Positions 22,509 through 33,745 are shown, numbered from the stretch's first letter. The stretch: DNA of 64,000 nt from Ascaphus truei (GCA_036426205.1 CM071573.1:43016643-43080642); one strand, 5' to 3'. The notes: generated by a model from the letters alone, not told the origin. Program-made: numbers and translations.

Positions 22509-22700
22509 AAGAGACAGCACACTGCAGGTATGGTATCAAAACAACAGTGTCTTCGTAAAACACCAGGCCGCCAACGTTTTCGGTCCTCCCAACGGGACCT
22601 TCTGTGCCACTGCCCTGAGGAAGGTCCCGTTGGGAGGACCGAAACGTTGGCGGCCTTGTGTTACTGAATACACTTTTTTGATACCATACCTGCAGTGTGA
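22509..22700 (+). mobile_element. Foldback element with hammerhead-like motifs on both strands (B)
   Basis: Arms 22516-22600 and 22622-22699 are inverted copies (CACTGCAGGTATGGTATCAA and complement). The plus strand has CTGAGGA at 22615-22621, stem GGTCC/GGACC and GAAACGTT at 22641-22648. CTGCC/GGCGG can form stem I. The left arm carries the inverted half with an extra A (GAAAACGTT) and no CTGAGGA. Confidence 0.65.
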
Positions 22701-22876
22701 TATATATATATATATATATATATATACCCGTAGCACAATTAATCCCTTTCAGTCTAATTTTACAGTACAGGGACATGGGAGGTGAATGCCATCTGTCCCT
22801 GACCACTCTGGCACTGAAGAGGTTAATCTACATGTTTACCGAAATTAAAGGCTGTGTTCACATTTTCCTCCTGCAG

Positions 22877-23065
22877 GTTAAGACAGGACAGAAGCTTACC
22901 ATCCTGATTATGAAGGACTTCTAGGCAAACACACCGCTGAAACATTTATTATGTGATGTGCGAGGAATCGCTATATCTGAAAATATGGGAACCAGAGCAA
23001 AACCAAGTGATTAAAGCGAACAGCAAGTTAGAACCCCCTGAATAAGGATCTCAAACTCCGCCAGG
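22877..23065 (+). other. ZDHHC6: Probable 5' untranslated part of ZDHHC6 first coding exon
   Basis: A pyrimidine tract and CTCCTGCAG acceptor at 22868-22876 begin the exon that contains the start codon. This predicts at least one untranslated exon further left. The ATG context is CAGGATGG. Confidence 0.6.
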
Positions 23066-26000
23066 ATGGGTGTCCTGGATTCTCTCATCACTTTCGATAA
23101 CCTTCTTCGAGAATTAAGGAGACTTTGTCACTGGGGCCCTATTATAGCGCTCGGTGTTATAATAATATGCTCCATCGTGGCCGTGTTGGACTCGATCCTC
23201 TGGTACTGGCCCCTGGACACACCAGGCGGAAGTTTGAATTTCCTCACGCTGATCAACTGGACTGTTATGATTCTTTACAACTACTTCAATGCAATGTTCA
23301 TTGGGCCCGGACTTGTTCCAGTGGGATGGAAACCGGTAAGAAAGCGCAGCAAATCTGGATTAGGGATCTATTAACCCCTTAACTGTCCGGTGAGAGAGAA
23401 TTGGGTTAAAGGTGCCATCACATCAGGCATTATTTTGTAAGGGGAGAGAGGGGGAAGAACTACGATAAGGAAATGTTGTGTGTGTCTCTCACCCAAATTT
23501 TGTAATCCCAGAGTTGTGGGTAATTTGATTGTTAAAGCAGCAATCCCCCCCAGATGCCTGTATGAGTTTAATTTATAATCTTAGTATTTTGCTCCCTGAA
23601 CTGGTCCTTCTCTAAAAAAAAAAAAAAATGATGTTGTAATTCTGATTTTCTTCATCTTGTGACGTTACCAAGGTGATCTTTGGATGGCTCTGGGGAGACT
23701 TCCATTTTTACTTCCGGAGAACGTTAACATTTCACATATCACCTAAACAGAGAATCAGATTTAAAAAATAAAAACATAAGTGGAAAATGATCGCTTAACC
23801 CTTTGGGTGCCCCAGGAACTAGCCATTCGGGGGTCTGGCTCTCCATGGACTGCAGTGTGCTAGTTTTCTAGGGGAAGGCTAAATCACAGGGAAATGGAAG
23901 AGAAGACCTCCGACATTTCCACTTTCAGTGACACGTGACTCCGAGGAGGGGTTACGTGATCACGATTTGCCAGAGGTGCCGTGGCACTCGGGTGCCACGG
24001 CTGCCCTTCCGGCAGCCACAGGGTTAACGTAAAGAAGTAAACATGGTGAACGCTGGCTGCTACTTTGACACAAGGTTGTCTAATTCAGTGTCCTGGATCA
24101 GACAACCATTGCCTGCGCTAGTCACGTGACGGAGAGCCATAACGTCTGAGATTGTGAGGCTCGGTGCAACGTTCTCTTGGCAATGGGTTTATCCCAAAAC
24201 GTGGCCACTTTCTCACCACATGCCGACCGCACTGCATATTTTTTATATTTGTTGTAATATATTTTGTTTATATAAAAAGTTAATTTGTTATTTTGAATGA
24301 TTTCTGCAATATAAGCTTTGTGTGCAGAGTATGTTACTCCCCGTTCTGCGCCTGAGTGTTGTTCTTAGCCAGGGCTGCTGGGGCGTATTCTTAAGGGGAT
24401 ATTGGCACCTACCTGCACTTTCTTGTTTCCTATTTGAACATTTGGGGTGCGCTGCTGTTATTACGGTACAAAGAACATAATGACAAAAAGTAGGGGGTAT
24501 AGGCAGCACTCCAACGAATGGAAGTAGGGAAAATGAGAAAAAGGTGCACAGGAATAATGGAGTGGGGGGGTTGGAAAAAAGAGTATAAGACAACAGTGGG
24601 CAAAAGGAATGTGATGGGACAAGGGGGGGCAACGTTTCAGGGCAAATTGCCCCTTCAGGCCCGTTCCCACAGACCCAAAGGGCCTGCGGTCCTCCCCTTT
24701 AGTAGATAGAGGTTGAGACACGCACTCAGTCACAATGGTAATAGAGGTGGGGTACTTAGCTGCCGGTGCGCTGGCCCTGGGGAGCTCCTGAATCCCAATA
24801 TGATACAGTACAATGAAGAAACAGGCACACGGAATTAATCATGAGGAGGTTTAATATGCCATAAATACCAACGTTTCGGCAGTCTAATAGAGGTGTGGCT
24901 GTAGTTTCCCAAGGCAGCTCTATGCTGTACTACCAGGGATACAGACCAAGACGTCTGACGTCACCACGGAGCGCCACGCGGGCGCACTGACATCATCACG
25001 TGGGCGTCAGCGTCGTGGCTATGCAACTGAACAGAGAGGGGTGAGTATTAGGGGGGTAGTATATATTTTGGCTGTTTCTTAGTCTTTGGTAGCCTTCACC
25101 TTGAGAAAGGCAGTATTAGACTGCCGAAACGTTGGTCTTTATGGCATGTTAAACCTCCTCATGATTAAGACCGTGTGCCTGTTTCTTCATTGTACAATAG
25201 TCCTTCCCTTTTTAGTCCCACCAAATACTCCTACCTCTGTTGGGATAAAACTGGGTGTACGAAGGTAACTGTACTGAGGACTTGAATATATAAATTAATG
25301 AATCTGCACTGACTTACAGAGAATTGCACAGGCACCTAAACACACTAACTAACCAGTAAGCATCAGAAGTACAGTATTACTTATGAACAAACATGAAAAC
25401 CCAGATAAACCTCAATATAAGGTGCAATTAACTCTGAGCACCCCAGGCTGGCATGACATTGTAGTCAAAGCAAAGATTATTAGCAAGATAAGTTTATCTG
25501 AATTCAGCAACGAGACCCCAGTGTCGGGGACAGTCAAAGTCATTAGAGACATGTATCAAGCAAGTTCCACGTAAATGTGTATGAAGTGGCTACAATACGT
25601 GTCCCTGGGTTTCTGGGTCCGTGCTGATTGTCTGTCTCAGGAACCTAATTATGTTGTCAACTTTATTTCTTCTTCCTTCCCTGCTTCTGATACACAAGTA
25701 CAAGCGAATAAATCTAGCACTTGCCTTGTAAAGGGGTTGGATACCTTGTATTGGTTTTTTTAAAATGGGAAATGCATCTTCTAATTTCTAAACATAGAAC
25801 TCTGCTTTAATACTGAATAAGAGGATAGGAACTGGCTTTGTAACACATTCATGTATAAGCTACAGATGATTGTCTTTTAACTAAATGCGTTGTTTGATCC
25901 TCAAGCACCAAAAGGTTTAATCCATATTTTATACCTATATTGAGAAAAGCCTTTAGTCCAGAGGTGGGCAACTCAAGTCCTCAATGGCCACCAAAAGGTC

Positions 26001-29000
26001 AGGTTTTTAGGATATCCCTGTTTCAGCACAGATGGCTCAATCAGTTGCTCAGTCTTTGACTACACCACCTGTGCTGAAGCAGGGATATCCTGAAAACCTG
26101 ACCTGTTGGTGGCCCTTGAGGACTGGAGTTGCTCACGTCTAATCTAAAGTGTTCCTTGCTCATTGAGGGGCAACCTCAATCATTCTCATCTATAATGACT
26201 CTGTTCACCTCAACTCGTTCCTGCTCTTTGAAAAATATACATGAAATTATAGTGCACAAAATAATACGCGTGCACTATAATTTCATCTATGAAGAACGCT
26301 AATGTTGGTTTCGCAACCTCCAGGAAATATACACTTCTCCAGGACCAAATACTAGAACTTGAAGCTAAATGTAAACCATGTATTTTTGTCCCCTTGAACA
26401 TTTCCTCTCCTGAGTTTACTCGCATGTATGTTTAGAAGGGTTATTTCACCTCTCCTTTTTGTTTTTGTTTGCCTGGCTGAAGGAAAAATCTCAGGACCGC
26501 ATGTTTCTACAGTACTGCAAAGTATGCCAGGCGTACAAAGCGCCGCGCTCTCACCACTGCCGCAAATGCAACAGGTATGGATGCATTTTGCTCCCTGAAA
26601 GCTCTTTCTAGGTGGATGTTTTTATTTGGGGGAAGTTAGTTTTGTGGCAGAATGTTGCTTATTGGTTGATGATATCCCTGGTCTTAAGAAAGCTAGGTTT
26701 GTTTTTATTTGTGTCATTTGTAAACAAATCCTGTCCTGTTTCTGTACTAGATGTGTGATGAAGATGGACCATCACTGCCCCTGGATCAATAACTGTTGTG
26801 GGCACCAGAATCATGCATCGTTTACCCTGTTCTTGCTTCTGGCTCCTCTTGGTTGCATCCACGCTGCCTACATCTTCATCATGACTATGTACACGCAGCT
26901 TTATAACAAAGTAAGAATGTAGCACAATTCTTTAGTTTGTTTCATATACTATTATTATTTTTAAAAAGCTTCTCCTTCTACAGATGATGGATTTTTGTTT
27001 TTTTTTGAACGATAACCATTATTCTATGCCAGGACAACCATGTCAGGTTGAAAAACATGTGAAGTGATAAAAGGGAAGTGGTGCGGACTGTAGATTCTTA
27101 TTCTAAGCTTGTCTGTAGAAGCGCCTGGGGTAATACAGGAAACGCTAATCATGCCAACACAAATCTTATTTTTCCTTTCAAACTCTGTATATGGTTGGAA
27201 CCACACATACATTAGTGTGGGTAAAAAGTGATAAACTCTCCACTGTACAGTATACAGCAAGTAAAAATATCACTTGTGAGCACATTCATGTCTCAGACAG
27301 GTTTGCAATTCTTTAACCCAGGCTGTGCTGAAAAGCTGTGTAATGCAGCAGGCATAAGCTTATAGGGGTCCATGTTAAAATGGATTTGAAGCAAAAGCTG
27401 ACACGCTGTACTCATTTGCATGTCATTTCCCAGAATCCCTGGCTGCAGTGAAAGCCTTGTATGCTGAGAGAAAATGGGGAAAGGCAGGGTTGCAGACCCG
27501 TCTGAGACATTTAAATGTGCCCCCAAGTGTTATTTTTATGTGGTTGGAGAAACTGGAAAAGGCTTGGGGACCCAGTTTGAATCGTGCTGGTGAAATCTGT
27601 GTTTCTATCTGTACAAAGAAGTAACCTAAAGTCGTACAAACCGTCAGCAGCCAGAAGAGGGCATAGTTACAGGAAGTTCCTTCTTTATTTTGGGCCCCCC
27701 AAAAATGCAAATATACAACATTTTTGCTTTATTGCATTGGTGGCATTTCTATTATTTACTAATATAATGAATAAATGCAAAAAGAGAGACATTAAAATGG
27801 AGAACACATCAGAATGATGGTATAGGACGAAATCTGAAAATAATGTTTAACAATTTTCGGAATTAGATATTTTTTTATTATTGTTTAGCGTTTGTTTTGT
27901 TTTTGTCCTTAAGGTTTCGTTTGGGTGGAGTTCTGTAAAGATTGACATGAGTATGTCCAGGCGAGACCCTGCTCCCATCATTCCCTTTGGCATTTCTGCG
28001 TTTGCTGCGTCCCTCTTTGCTTTGGGCTTAGCCCTGGGCACCACCATTGCAGTAGGGATGCTGTTTTTCATTCAGGTGCGTAGGAAAGTTTATGAATATA
28101 TGTGGAAGGCTATGACCTCTCTCTGCTCTGCCGGGGGTTAGGGAATAGTCATTAGCCACTTAATTTATGGTCCAAGTCTCCATGAATATGGTTCAATGCT
28201 AAAAGGGATCAGTCCAGAGACATCATTATTCTGGTATTTGCTGCATGTTAATTTACCACAAACAATTGATTCTCAGTAAATGGAATAACACAATCGCTGC
28301 TAGATACAACTTCACTCAATATGTTGTGAAATCCCCTGGTAGTTGCTATACCTGCGTTTGCAAAAATTGAAGTGAAATAATATTTGTGCAGATATTAAAG
28401 ATATCTGTTTTTATGCTTTGCTACTTGTATATCATTGCAGATCACATCAATACATGCTCCCAGCAGACGTATACGTGACCGGCTTTCAAACCTTACTAAA
28501 CATATATTGACTGTGATATAAATGGGCAATGAAAGTGAAGTAGCCGCAGTGAATGTGTTATGGGAGACTGCATTTCCTGCATTTCCTTCTGTATACCTTA
28601 TAACCAAAGAAATGCACAGAAATCTTATACTATATGTGGTGCTCACTACTTATTAATAAATGTTTGACTTGAGATAGATTAGTAGAAAATAAAACTTGGT
28701 CTTTATGGTATCACTTCACTTATTCTCACCTCGTAGGTAACACCCACATCTACTACTATTACAGTACTGTATTTATCGTAGGTTAAGCGAGGTTCCTCTG
28801 TCTATACCACCTTCAACACGCCAATTGTAATGTCTTCTGCGTTACCAGACAACCCTCTGTCACTCATTATGACATTGTGCTGCTACTTTTTATCTCCTCC
28901 ATTCTATTCACTGCCCTGCAAACCCCTTCAACGTGTGAATATAAAGGTTGCTCTGGGATCTGTTAGACGTCTGGGAGCCTGCTTTGCCCTTTGCCAATTC

Positions 29001-32000
29001 ATTTTCTGTATCCCACTAAAAAGAGAAGCAGTGGGTGACACAACTGTGACACATTGAATGACTAGTTTATGCTGGTAGGCCAAGGGTGGTCAACTACAGT
29101 CCTCAAGAGCTCCCAACAGGTCAGGTTTTCAGGATATCATGCTTCAGCACAGGTGGTGCAGTCTTTGACTGAGCCACTGATTGAGCCACCTGTGCTGAAG
29201 CAGGGATATCCCGAAAACCTGACCAGTTGGTGGCCTTTGAGGACTGAAGTTGCCCACCCCTGTGCTGGGTTATATGTGGAATGAAGGGCTCCATCTTCAT
29301 GAAAAAAACAACTATAGTAGCTCATCACAAATTGAAACCAACTGCAATATTGCATGGTTTGTGTGTTTAATAACATATTGTCAATAATGCTAAAATAAAT
29401 AAAGTGCACGTATACTGTACGGCTCCTGTTGCAGCAAGATGTATAATTTGAGCTGCTTCAAATATTATTTTGTGTTACCTGTGGCTTTCTGTTTATCTTA
29501 TTAGTTGAACCTGTAATTTTATTTTTCTTCTCAGTTATTTGAATAGCCACTAATACAACAACATCCTGCCCCATTAACACGTTCTTAGTGGCACATTTTT
29601 GTAGTTTCGCTGGAATACCCAGTGTTATGTAAAATGTTTCATTATTTTGTTAAGGCAAAGCTTTGTGTTTTTAAAACCGCTACCACAGTCCTGAACAAAG
29701 ACCGTGCTGCCGGATATTATTACCCTGAACCCGCGTTCTCGTGTAACTGCTGTGTGAAATGCTCTGAAAATTGATTTAAGGATGTCGTTTTATGGTACAC
29801 TCTGTTGGCAATTGATGCCTTTATTATAGAGCAATTGATTTCCTTTCCACTAGTTAAATGACATATAAAAGAATGGTTACATGCTGGGAACAGCAAGCAT
29901 AGGCTGCACAATGAGGCATTTGCACCTGGATGTATTACACATAACTGGGGCCAAGGGACCTGCAGTGTGCATTATATAGGAAAGTGATTGACACCTTGTT
30001 ATAAGAACATAAATTGCACTGTAAATGGAAATTAAATGATCACGTCTTGCTTCACAATGTGCTCTCATCAAATCTAATAAATCATTTTTTTTTTTTTTTA
30101 TGCATTAAAGATGAAAGTTATTCTGCGGAATAAAACCTCCATTGAGTCATGGATAGAAGAAAAGGTAGGCCGTGTCTGTTCATGTGTCCCCTTTAATGTT
30201 GTAATTCCTTTTATTGAACCTTGCTTGAGCATCTCTGCAGTACATTGTACATTATTCACTAAAGGAAATTTAATCAAATAAAGTCTCCCAGTTGCACGGA
30301 GAAAGAAAACGTTGAAAGAATGGATTTTTTTTTTTACTCAACAGGCTAAAGATAGAATTCAGTATTACCAGACAGGAGAGACCTTTATTTTCCCCTATGA
30401 CTTGGGCAGTAGATGGAAGAACTTCAAGCAGGTGTTCACCTGGTCTGGTTCCCCTGAGGGGGATGGTATGACGTGGCATCTGAGGGAAGGCTGTCACCGC
30501 TATACTTTGACAGTAAGAACTTTGTAAATGATGGGGATTATCTAAAGCAGGGATGTAATTATGTAGCACATTAAAAGAGAAAAAAGCCTTCATTTTTCCG
30601 TTGATGTCCCCTTTTAGTAAACTTAGTCCTACCCTTTTTTTTTTTTTTTTTGTATAATGTATCAATTTAGTCCTATATTATTTTAATTTTTTGGGGATAT
30701 TGAAATTGTTTCAGCCTACAATAGTTTTTAGTTGATTTAAAACATAAGTTCTACATATATTTTGGGAGCTTCGATTTGGAGTCCCAGCTCAATGCAGCCT
30801 AGTGATGCAAAACAGAACTGCATCGCTTGTGGGTATTTTCTGCCCCTTTTTGCAATCAAATTCTTCAGTACTTGTGCTGCTACGTTCAGGATGACGTTCC
30901 TACCATCCTAAGAATGTACATAGTTATTGAGTTTTTGCACACACTTTCTAACTCCAGCCACAAAACTCCCAGAAGGCTTCAAAACGTTCTTGTACAGAAT
31001 GTGTAGGTGTGGTGTACAGGGTATTATTTTTTTAACTTATTTTTGTGTGATATTTACATACATTTGAAATACAAATGTCAAATAATGGACCTTTTTATAC
31101 CCTCTGTTTTACTTAACAGGTCGAGCAACTGAAGCAGAAGGCAGACAAGCGCGTACGCAGTGTGAGTGCATCCATGTGCTACACAAACGTATAAAGAGCT
31201 TCTATAAGTGAACCCCCGCTACATTCAAAATCTACTGTGCATCTTCGCAAGGACAGAGGCCAGCTACGCTTTAAACGGCAACATCTTGCTGAAACTGTAA
31301 CAATCTCCTAACCCTCGCCCAACCTGGAACATGTTTTGTATTTATGAATCACTTAAGTTTGTGTCCCTTGTAGCCGTCCAAATGCATCAGTGTACGTTCA
31401 AAATTAACAGCATACAGACATTCGCTTCCAAGACACGTGTGTGTCAGTCACGCGCACGCGCAGTACTACCAGAGACATTTCTAAACTGAAAACAGACAGG
31501 GTAATGATGAAGGGCGCAGGGTTAGGTCTGGTTTCAGGGTCTCCAGATAGCGCGAGACCTATTCCTATTGCCTGACACTTGACAGCGCTGTTAATGTATG
31601 TAGTAATGTTTCATTCGAATTCACAAATGCTCTTGGTGCAGTTCCCATGCATACCCTCTATTTGCGTAATGCTCCGCATTAGACTGGAAGCGGAGAAGGG
31701 CAAGGTTGTGAGCTACGAGAGAAGCGTTTTACCTTGCAGAGCTGACGCACACATTTGGATGTTCTAGGTACGGTACCGAGCAGTGGAAGATTACAGCGGT
31801 GCTTGCTGCCCTCTAACTAAAGGCGTTCGCACCTTCTTTACAACGCCGTGCACTGAGGAACCCAGGCTGGTGCTGCACAAAGAGGAACTTGTATTGGCTA
31901 CCAGAGGTTTAAAGTAAGTGACTGCTCTCTTCCTTTTATGTAGAGGTCTAAGGCAGAGGTGCTTAACTCTAGTCCTCAAGCCCCCGCCCAGACAACAGCT

Positions 32001-33745
32001 CAGGTTTTCAGGATATCTCGGCTTCAGCACAGCTGGCTCAGTCAAAGACTGAGCCATCTGCGCTGAAGCAGGGGCTGGTTGAGCCACCTGTGCTGAAGCT
32101 GGGATATCCTTAAAACCTGATCTGTTGGGGGGGGGGAAGAGGGGGGCTTGAGGATTTGAATTGAGCACCACTGGTCTAAGTTCGTACACTGTATCCACCA
32201 AGTTTCTCTTGAGGGAGTGATCATGTAAGTGCTAACGTTTCTAAACCAGCATAAAAACTGTTACAAGACCAGGCTTAGTGTCAATTTTAATAATAACTTG
32301 GTGTCAGATTGGGGGGAGAGTGGTATTGTAGACACTTCATTTATTTTATGTCTGTCTGTATTAATGCTTAAAGTAGTTGCAGTGTTATATACAGCACTCA
32401 TCTGTCGAAACCCATATACAAGGGAAGTACTCTTGTAATACGGTACATACAGTATAATCAATAAACAACATAACAAAAACCTCAACATTAGTGGAAGAAT
32501 ACACAGAGAGGTCGCATATAATGTGATTGGTAAACCAAGATCTTAAATTGTTTTTTAATATATACACACACGCACCCTCCCCCGTATTGGTTGGGCCGAA
32601 TATAGTACGGCTTTGCACATAATACGACCCTATTATATGTGTGTGTGTGTGTGCATACATACATACAACAATCTCAACCCCCTTATAACACTGTGCTTGG
32701 GGTCCAAAGAATCACATCGCGCTATAAGTGGATCGCGTTAGAAATAATATACAATTGTATGCATTGTACAATAAAGTATTTGAGATACCAATAATCGTGT
32801 TATAAAGTATTCATAAATATGAAAATTGGGAACTTGCATCGCGTTATAACGGGGTTGAGCTGTGTGTCTATCTATCTCTTTGGCTGCATCACCTGCGCAG
32901 AAGCAGGGATATCCAAAAAAGCTGGCCTGTTTGTGGCTTTTGAGGACTGAGTTTGAGACCACGGTTAAAGATGGTTAATCTAAATTATCTTTTTCTTACC
33001 AAATTGTAAGCCTTTTTTTTTTCCAGGCACTGGATGTACGGAGACAAGATTATTGAAAATGGATTACCAGAAGGTGAGAAAAAGCAACAGTATCCTAATT
33101 AAGGTGTGGGGTACTGGAAATAAAGACCTCTATGTGGTGTGTTTTGTCAGTAGTTGGTCTAAACAGAGACCAATAAAGAATAGAAGCATTTATTTGGTTT
33201 TAGACGATTAATTCCCAAGTTACATTTACAAGATATAGTCATTAGAACTCACAAAGTTCAGTCAAATTAAAACCTTAGCTCCAATAGGATATAGATGTGT
33301 AACAAATACAGCCTTTTACCAAAAATGATACATGTATGTAATGCAGCCATGGAGGATCGTAGAAAAACAAGGTCCTTTACATCAATGTAAAACATTTGGA
33401 AGAAGATAAAATGTTTTGGGGGGGGGGGGGGGGGTGGAGGGGGGGAAGTAATCCCGCTAATATTTCTTTCCGTCTCCCAATTTATCATTTGTTCCTGAGC
33501 ATCTCCATGGCAGTGGGCACCAAAGGGTTAAGTCCCACCTTCTAGCTGAGACTTAACCCATTGGTGTGCACTGACATGGAATATTCCTCGGGAAAATAAA
33601 ATGACTGTAAGGTTGGGAAACATTATTCTATTTTTTATTTTTAGATGGGTCAAGAATGAGAGGCTGGTTCCCCAGGCGCTGTGTGGTAAAATGTGTCTCT
33701 GACACGGGCTCAGACCAGTCGGACGACGAGAAGAAGACCAGATAA
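22877..33745 (+). CDS. ZDHHC6: ZDHHC6 palmitoyltransferase (gene-level, complete CDS in ten exons)
   Basis: Protein S-acyltransferase of the ER membrane, transferring palmitate from palmitoyl-CoA to cysteines of clients (calnexin is a known one). The ten coding exons total 1242 nt, 413 residues plus stop, equal to human ZDHHC6. Visible parts: TM1 about 25-46 and TM2 about 58-80; the Cys-rich zinc domain from YCKVCQAYKAPRSHHC at about 101, ending in the DHHC motif with active-site Cys130; TM3 about 149-170 and TM4 about 196-228; and a C-terminal SH3-like domain about 317-395. Cys329, Cys330 and Cys344 match the three SH3 cysteines that regulate the human enzyme through palmitoylation. The protein ends EKKTR, a KKXX ER-retrieval signal. 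An in-frame TGA lies nine codons upstream of the ATG. It converges with ACSL5. Confidence 0.97.
23066..23335 (+). CDS. ZDHHC6: ZDHHC6 coding exon 1
   Basis: Residues 1-90, MGVLDSLITF to GLVPVGWKP, followed by a GTAAGA donor. Contains TM1 and TM2 and the conserved RLCHWGPIIALGV segment. Confidence 0.96.
23799..24023. mobile_element. piggyBac-like MITE
   Basis: Flanked by TTAA on both sides (23795-23798, 24024-24027). Imperfect inverted ends CCCTTTGGGTGCC / GGCAGCCACAGGG. 225 bp, in ZDHHC6 intron 1. TTAA duplication with CCC ends is the piggyBac hallmark. Confidence 0.65.
24630..24664 (-). ncRNA. Hammerhead-like motif (C), degenerate
   Basis: The minus strand reads CCTGAAGGGGCAATTTGCCC then TGAAACGTTGCC. 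GGCAA/TTGCC forms stem II, and the GGGC/GCCC flanks can form stem I. CTGAAGG and TGAAAC each deviate from the core. Confidence 0.4.
24795..25198 (+). mobile_element. Foldback element with hammerhead-like motif (D)
   Basis: Arms of about 95 bp are inverted copies (24800-24893 with ATCATGAGGAGGTTTAATAT; 25099-25195). The right arm carries CTTGAGAAAGGCAG ... CTGCCGAAACGTTGG at 25100-25135. The left arm keeps only the inverted GAAAC side. Confidence 0.65.
25959..26140. mobile_element. hAT-type MITE, family A, copy 2
   Basis: CAGAGGTGGGCAACTC at the left, GAGTTGCTCACGTCTA at the right, with the internal palindrome CAGGGATATCCTGAAAACCT. In ZDHHC6 intron 1. Confidence 0.75.
26241..26286. repeat. 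Perfect 17-bp hairpin
   Basis: ATGAAATTATAGTGCAC and GTGCACTATAATTTCAT separated by 12 nt, in ZDHHC6 intron 1, about 200 bp before coding exon 2. Confidence 0.8.
26483..26574 (+). CDS. ZDHHC6: ZDHHC6 coding exon 2
   Basis: Residues 91-120 plus two bases. Encodes most of the Cys-rich zinc-binding domain (YCKVCQAYKAPRSHHCRKCN). The donor is GTATGG. Confidence 0.96.
26751..26910 (+). CDS. ZDHHC6: ZDHHC6 coding exon 3 (DHHC active site)
   Basis: Completes Arg121 and runs to residue 174. Contains CVMKMDHHCPWINNCCG with the DHHC catalytic motif at 127-130, then TM3 (SFTLFLLLAPLGCIHAAYIF). Confidence 0.97.
26926..27913. other. ZDHHC6 intron 3, nothing recognised
   Basis: AT-rich intron sequence with short frames only. 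Confidence 0.5.
27914..28075 (+). CDS. ZDHHC6: ZDHHC6 coding exon 4
   Basis: Residues 175-228, VSFGWSSVKIDMS to MLFFIQ. Cytosolic or luminal loop followed by TM4. Flanked by a CTTAAG acceptor and a GTGCGT donor. Confidence 0.96.
29081..29262. mobile_element. hAT-type MITE, family A, copy 3
   Basis: CAAGGGTGGTCAACTACAGT to AAGTTGCCCACCCCTG, with the same foldback interior. In ZDHHC6 intron 4. Confidence 0.75.
30111..30164 (+). CDS. ZDHHC6: ZDHHC6 coding exon 5
   Basis: 54 nt, residues 229-246 (MKVILRNKTSIESWIEEK), preceded by a poly-T tract with TTAAAG acceptor and followed by a GTAGGC donor. Start of the cytosolic tail. Confidence 0.95.
30345..30512 (+). CDS. ZDHHC6: ZDHHC6 coding exon 6
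   Basis: 168 nt, residues 247-302, AKDRIQYYQ to CHRYTLT. Only 180 nt separates it from exon 5. The donor is GTAAGA. Confidence 0.96.
31120..31161 (+). CDS. ZDHHC6: ZDHHC6 coding exon 7
   Basis: 42-nt micro-exon, residues 303-316 (VEQLKQKADKRVRS). The acceptor is TTAACAG and the donor GTGAGT. Confidence 0.95.
31768..31913 (+). CDS. ZDHHC6: ZDHHC6 coding exon 8 (SH3-like domain)
   Basis: Residues 317-364 plus two bases: VRYRAVEDYSGACCPLTKG onward. Holds Cys329, Cys330 and Cys344, equivalent to the regulatory palmitoylated cysteines of the human protein. Confidence 0.96.
31954..32173. mobile_element. hAT-type MITE, family A, copy 4
   Basis: Ends CAGAGGTGCTTAAC / TTGAGCACCACTG, with 8-bp flanks GTCTAAGG and GTCTAAGT (7 of 8 equal). 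This near-perfect 8-bp duplication supports the hAT assignment. In ZDHHC6 intron 8. Confidence 0.8.
32673..32859. mobile_element. MITE with CTCAACCCC ends
   Basis: Inverted ends CTCAACCCCCTTATAAC / GTTATAACGGGGTTGAG, 187 bp. Class not determined. Confidence 0.6.
32880..32965. mobile_element. hAT-type MITE, family A, copy 5 (partial)
   Basis: Right half only: GCAGAAGCAGGGATATCC and GGCTTTTGAGGACTGAG. The left half is missing. Confidence 0.6.
33027..33073 (+). CDS. ZDHHC6: ZDHHC6 coding exon 9
   Basis: 47 nt, residues 365-380 (KHWMYGDKIIENGLPE) plus one base. Preceded by a long T tract and CCAG acceptor; the donor is GTGAGA. Confidence 0.95.
33645..33745 (+). CDS. ZDHHC6: ZDHHC6 coding exon 10 and stop
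   Basis: Residues 381-413, DGSRMRGWFPRRCVVKC to the acidic tail and the KKTR end, then TAA at 33743-33745. The KKXX signal is kept, with Thr where human has Asn. Confidence 0.96.

Noticed and set aside
24288..24733. Minus frames of 90-114 codons in ZDHHC6 intron 1
   Set aside because: They overlap repeat-like DNA around hammerhead-like motif C; no domain.
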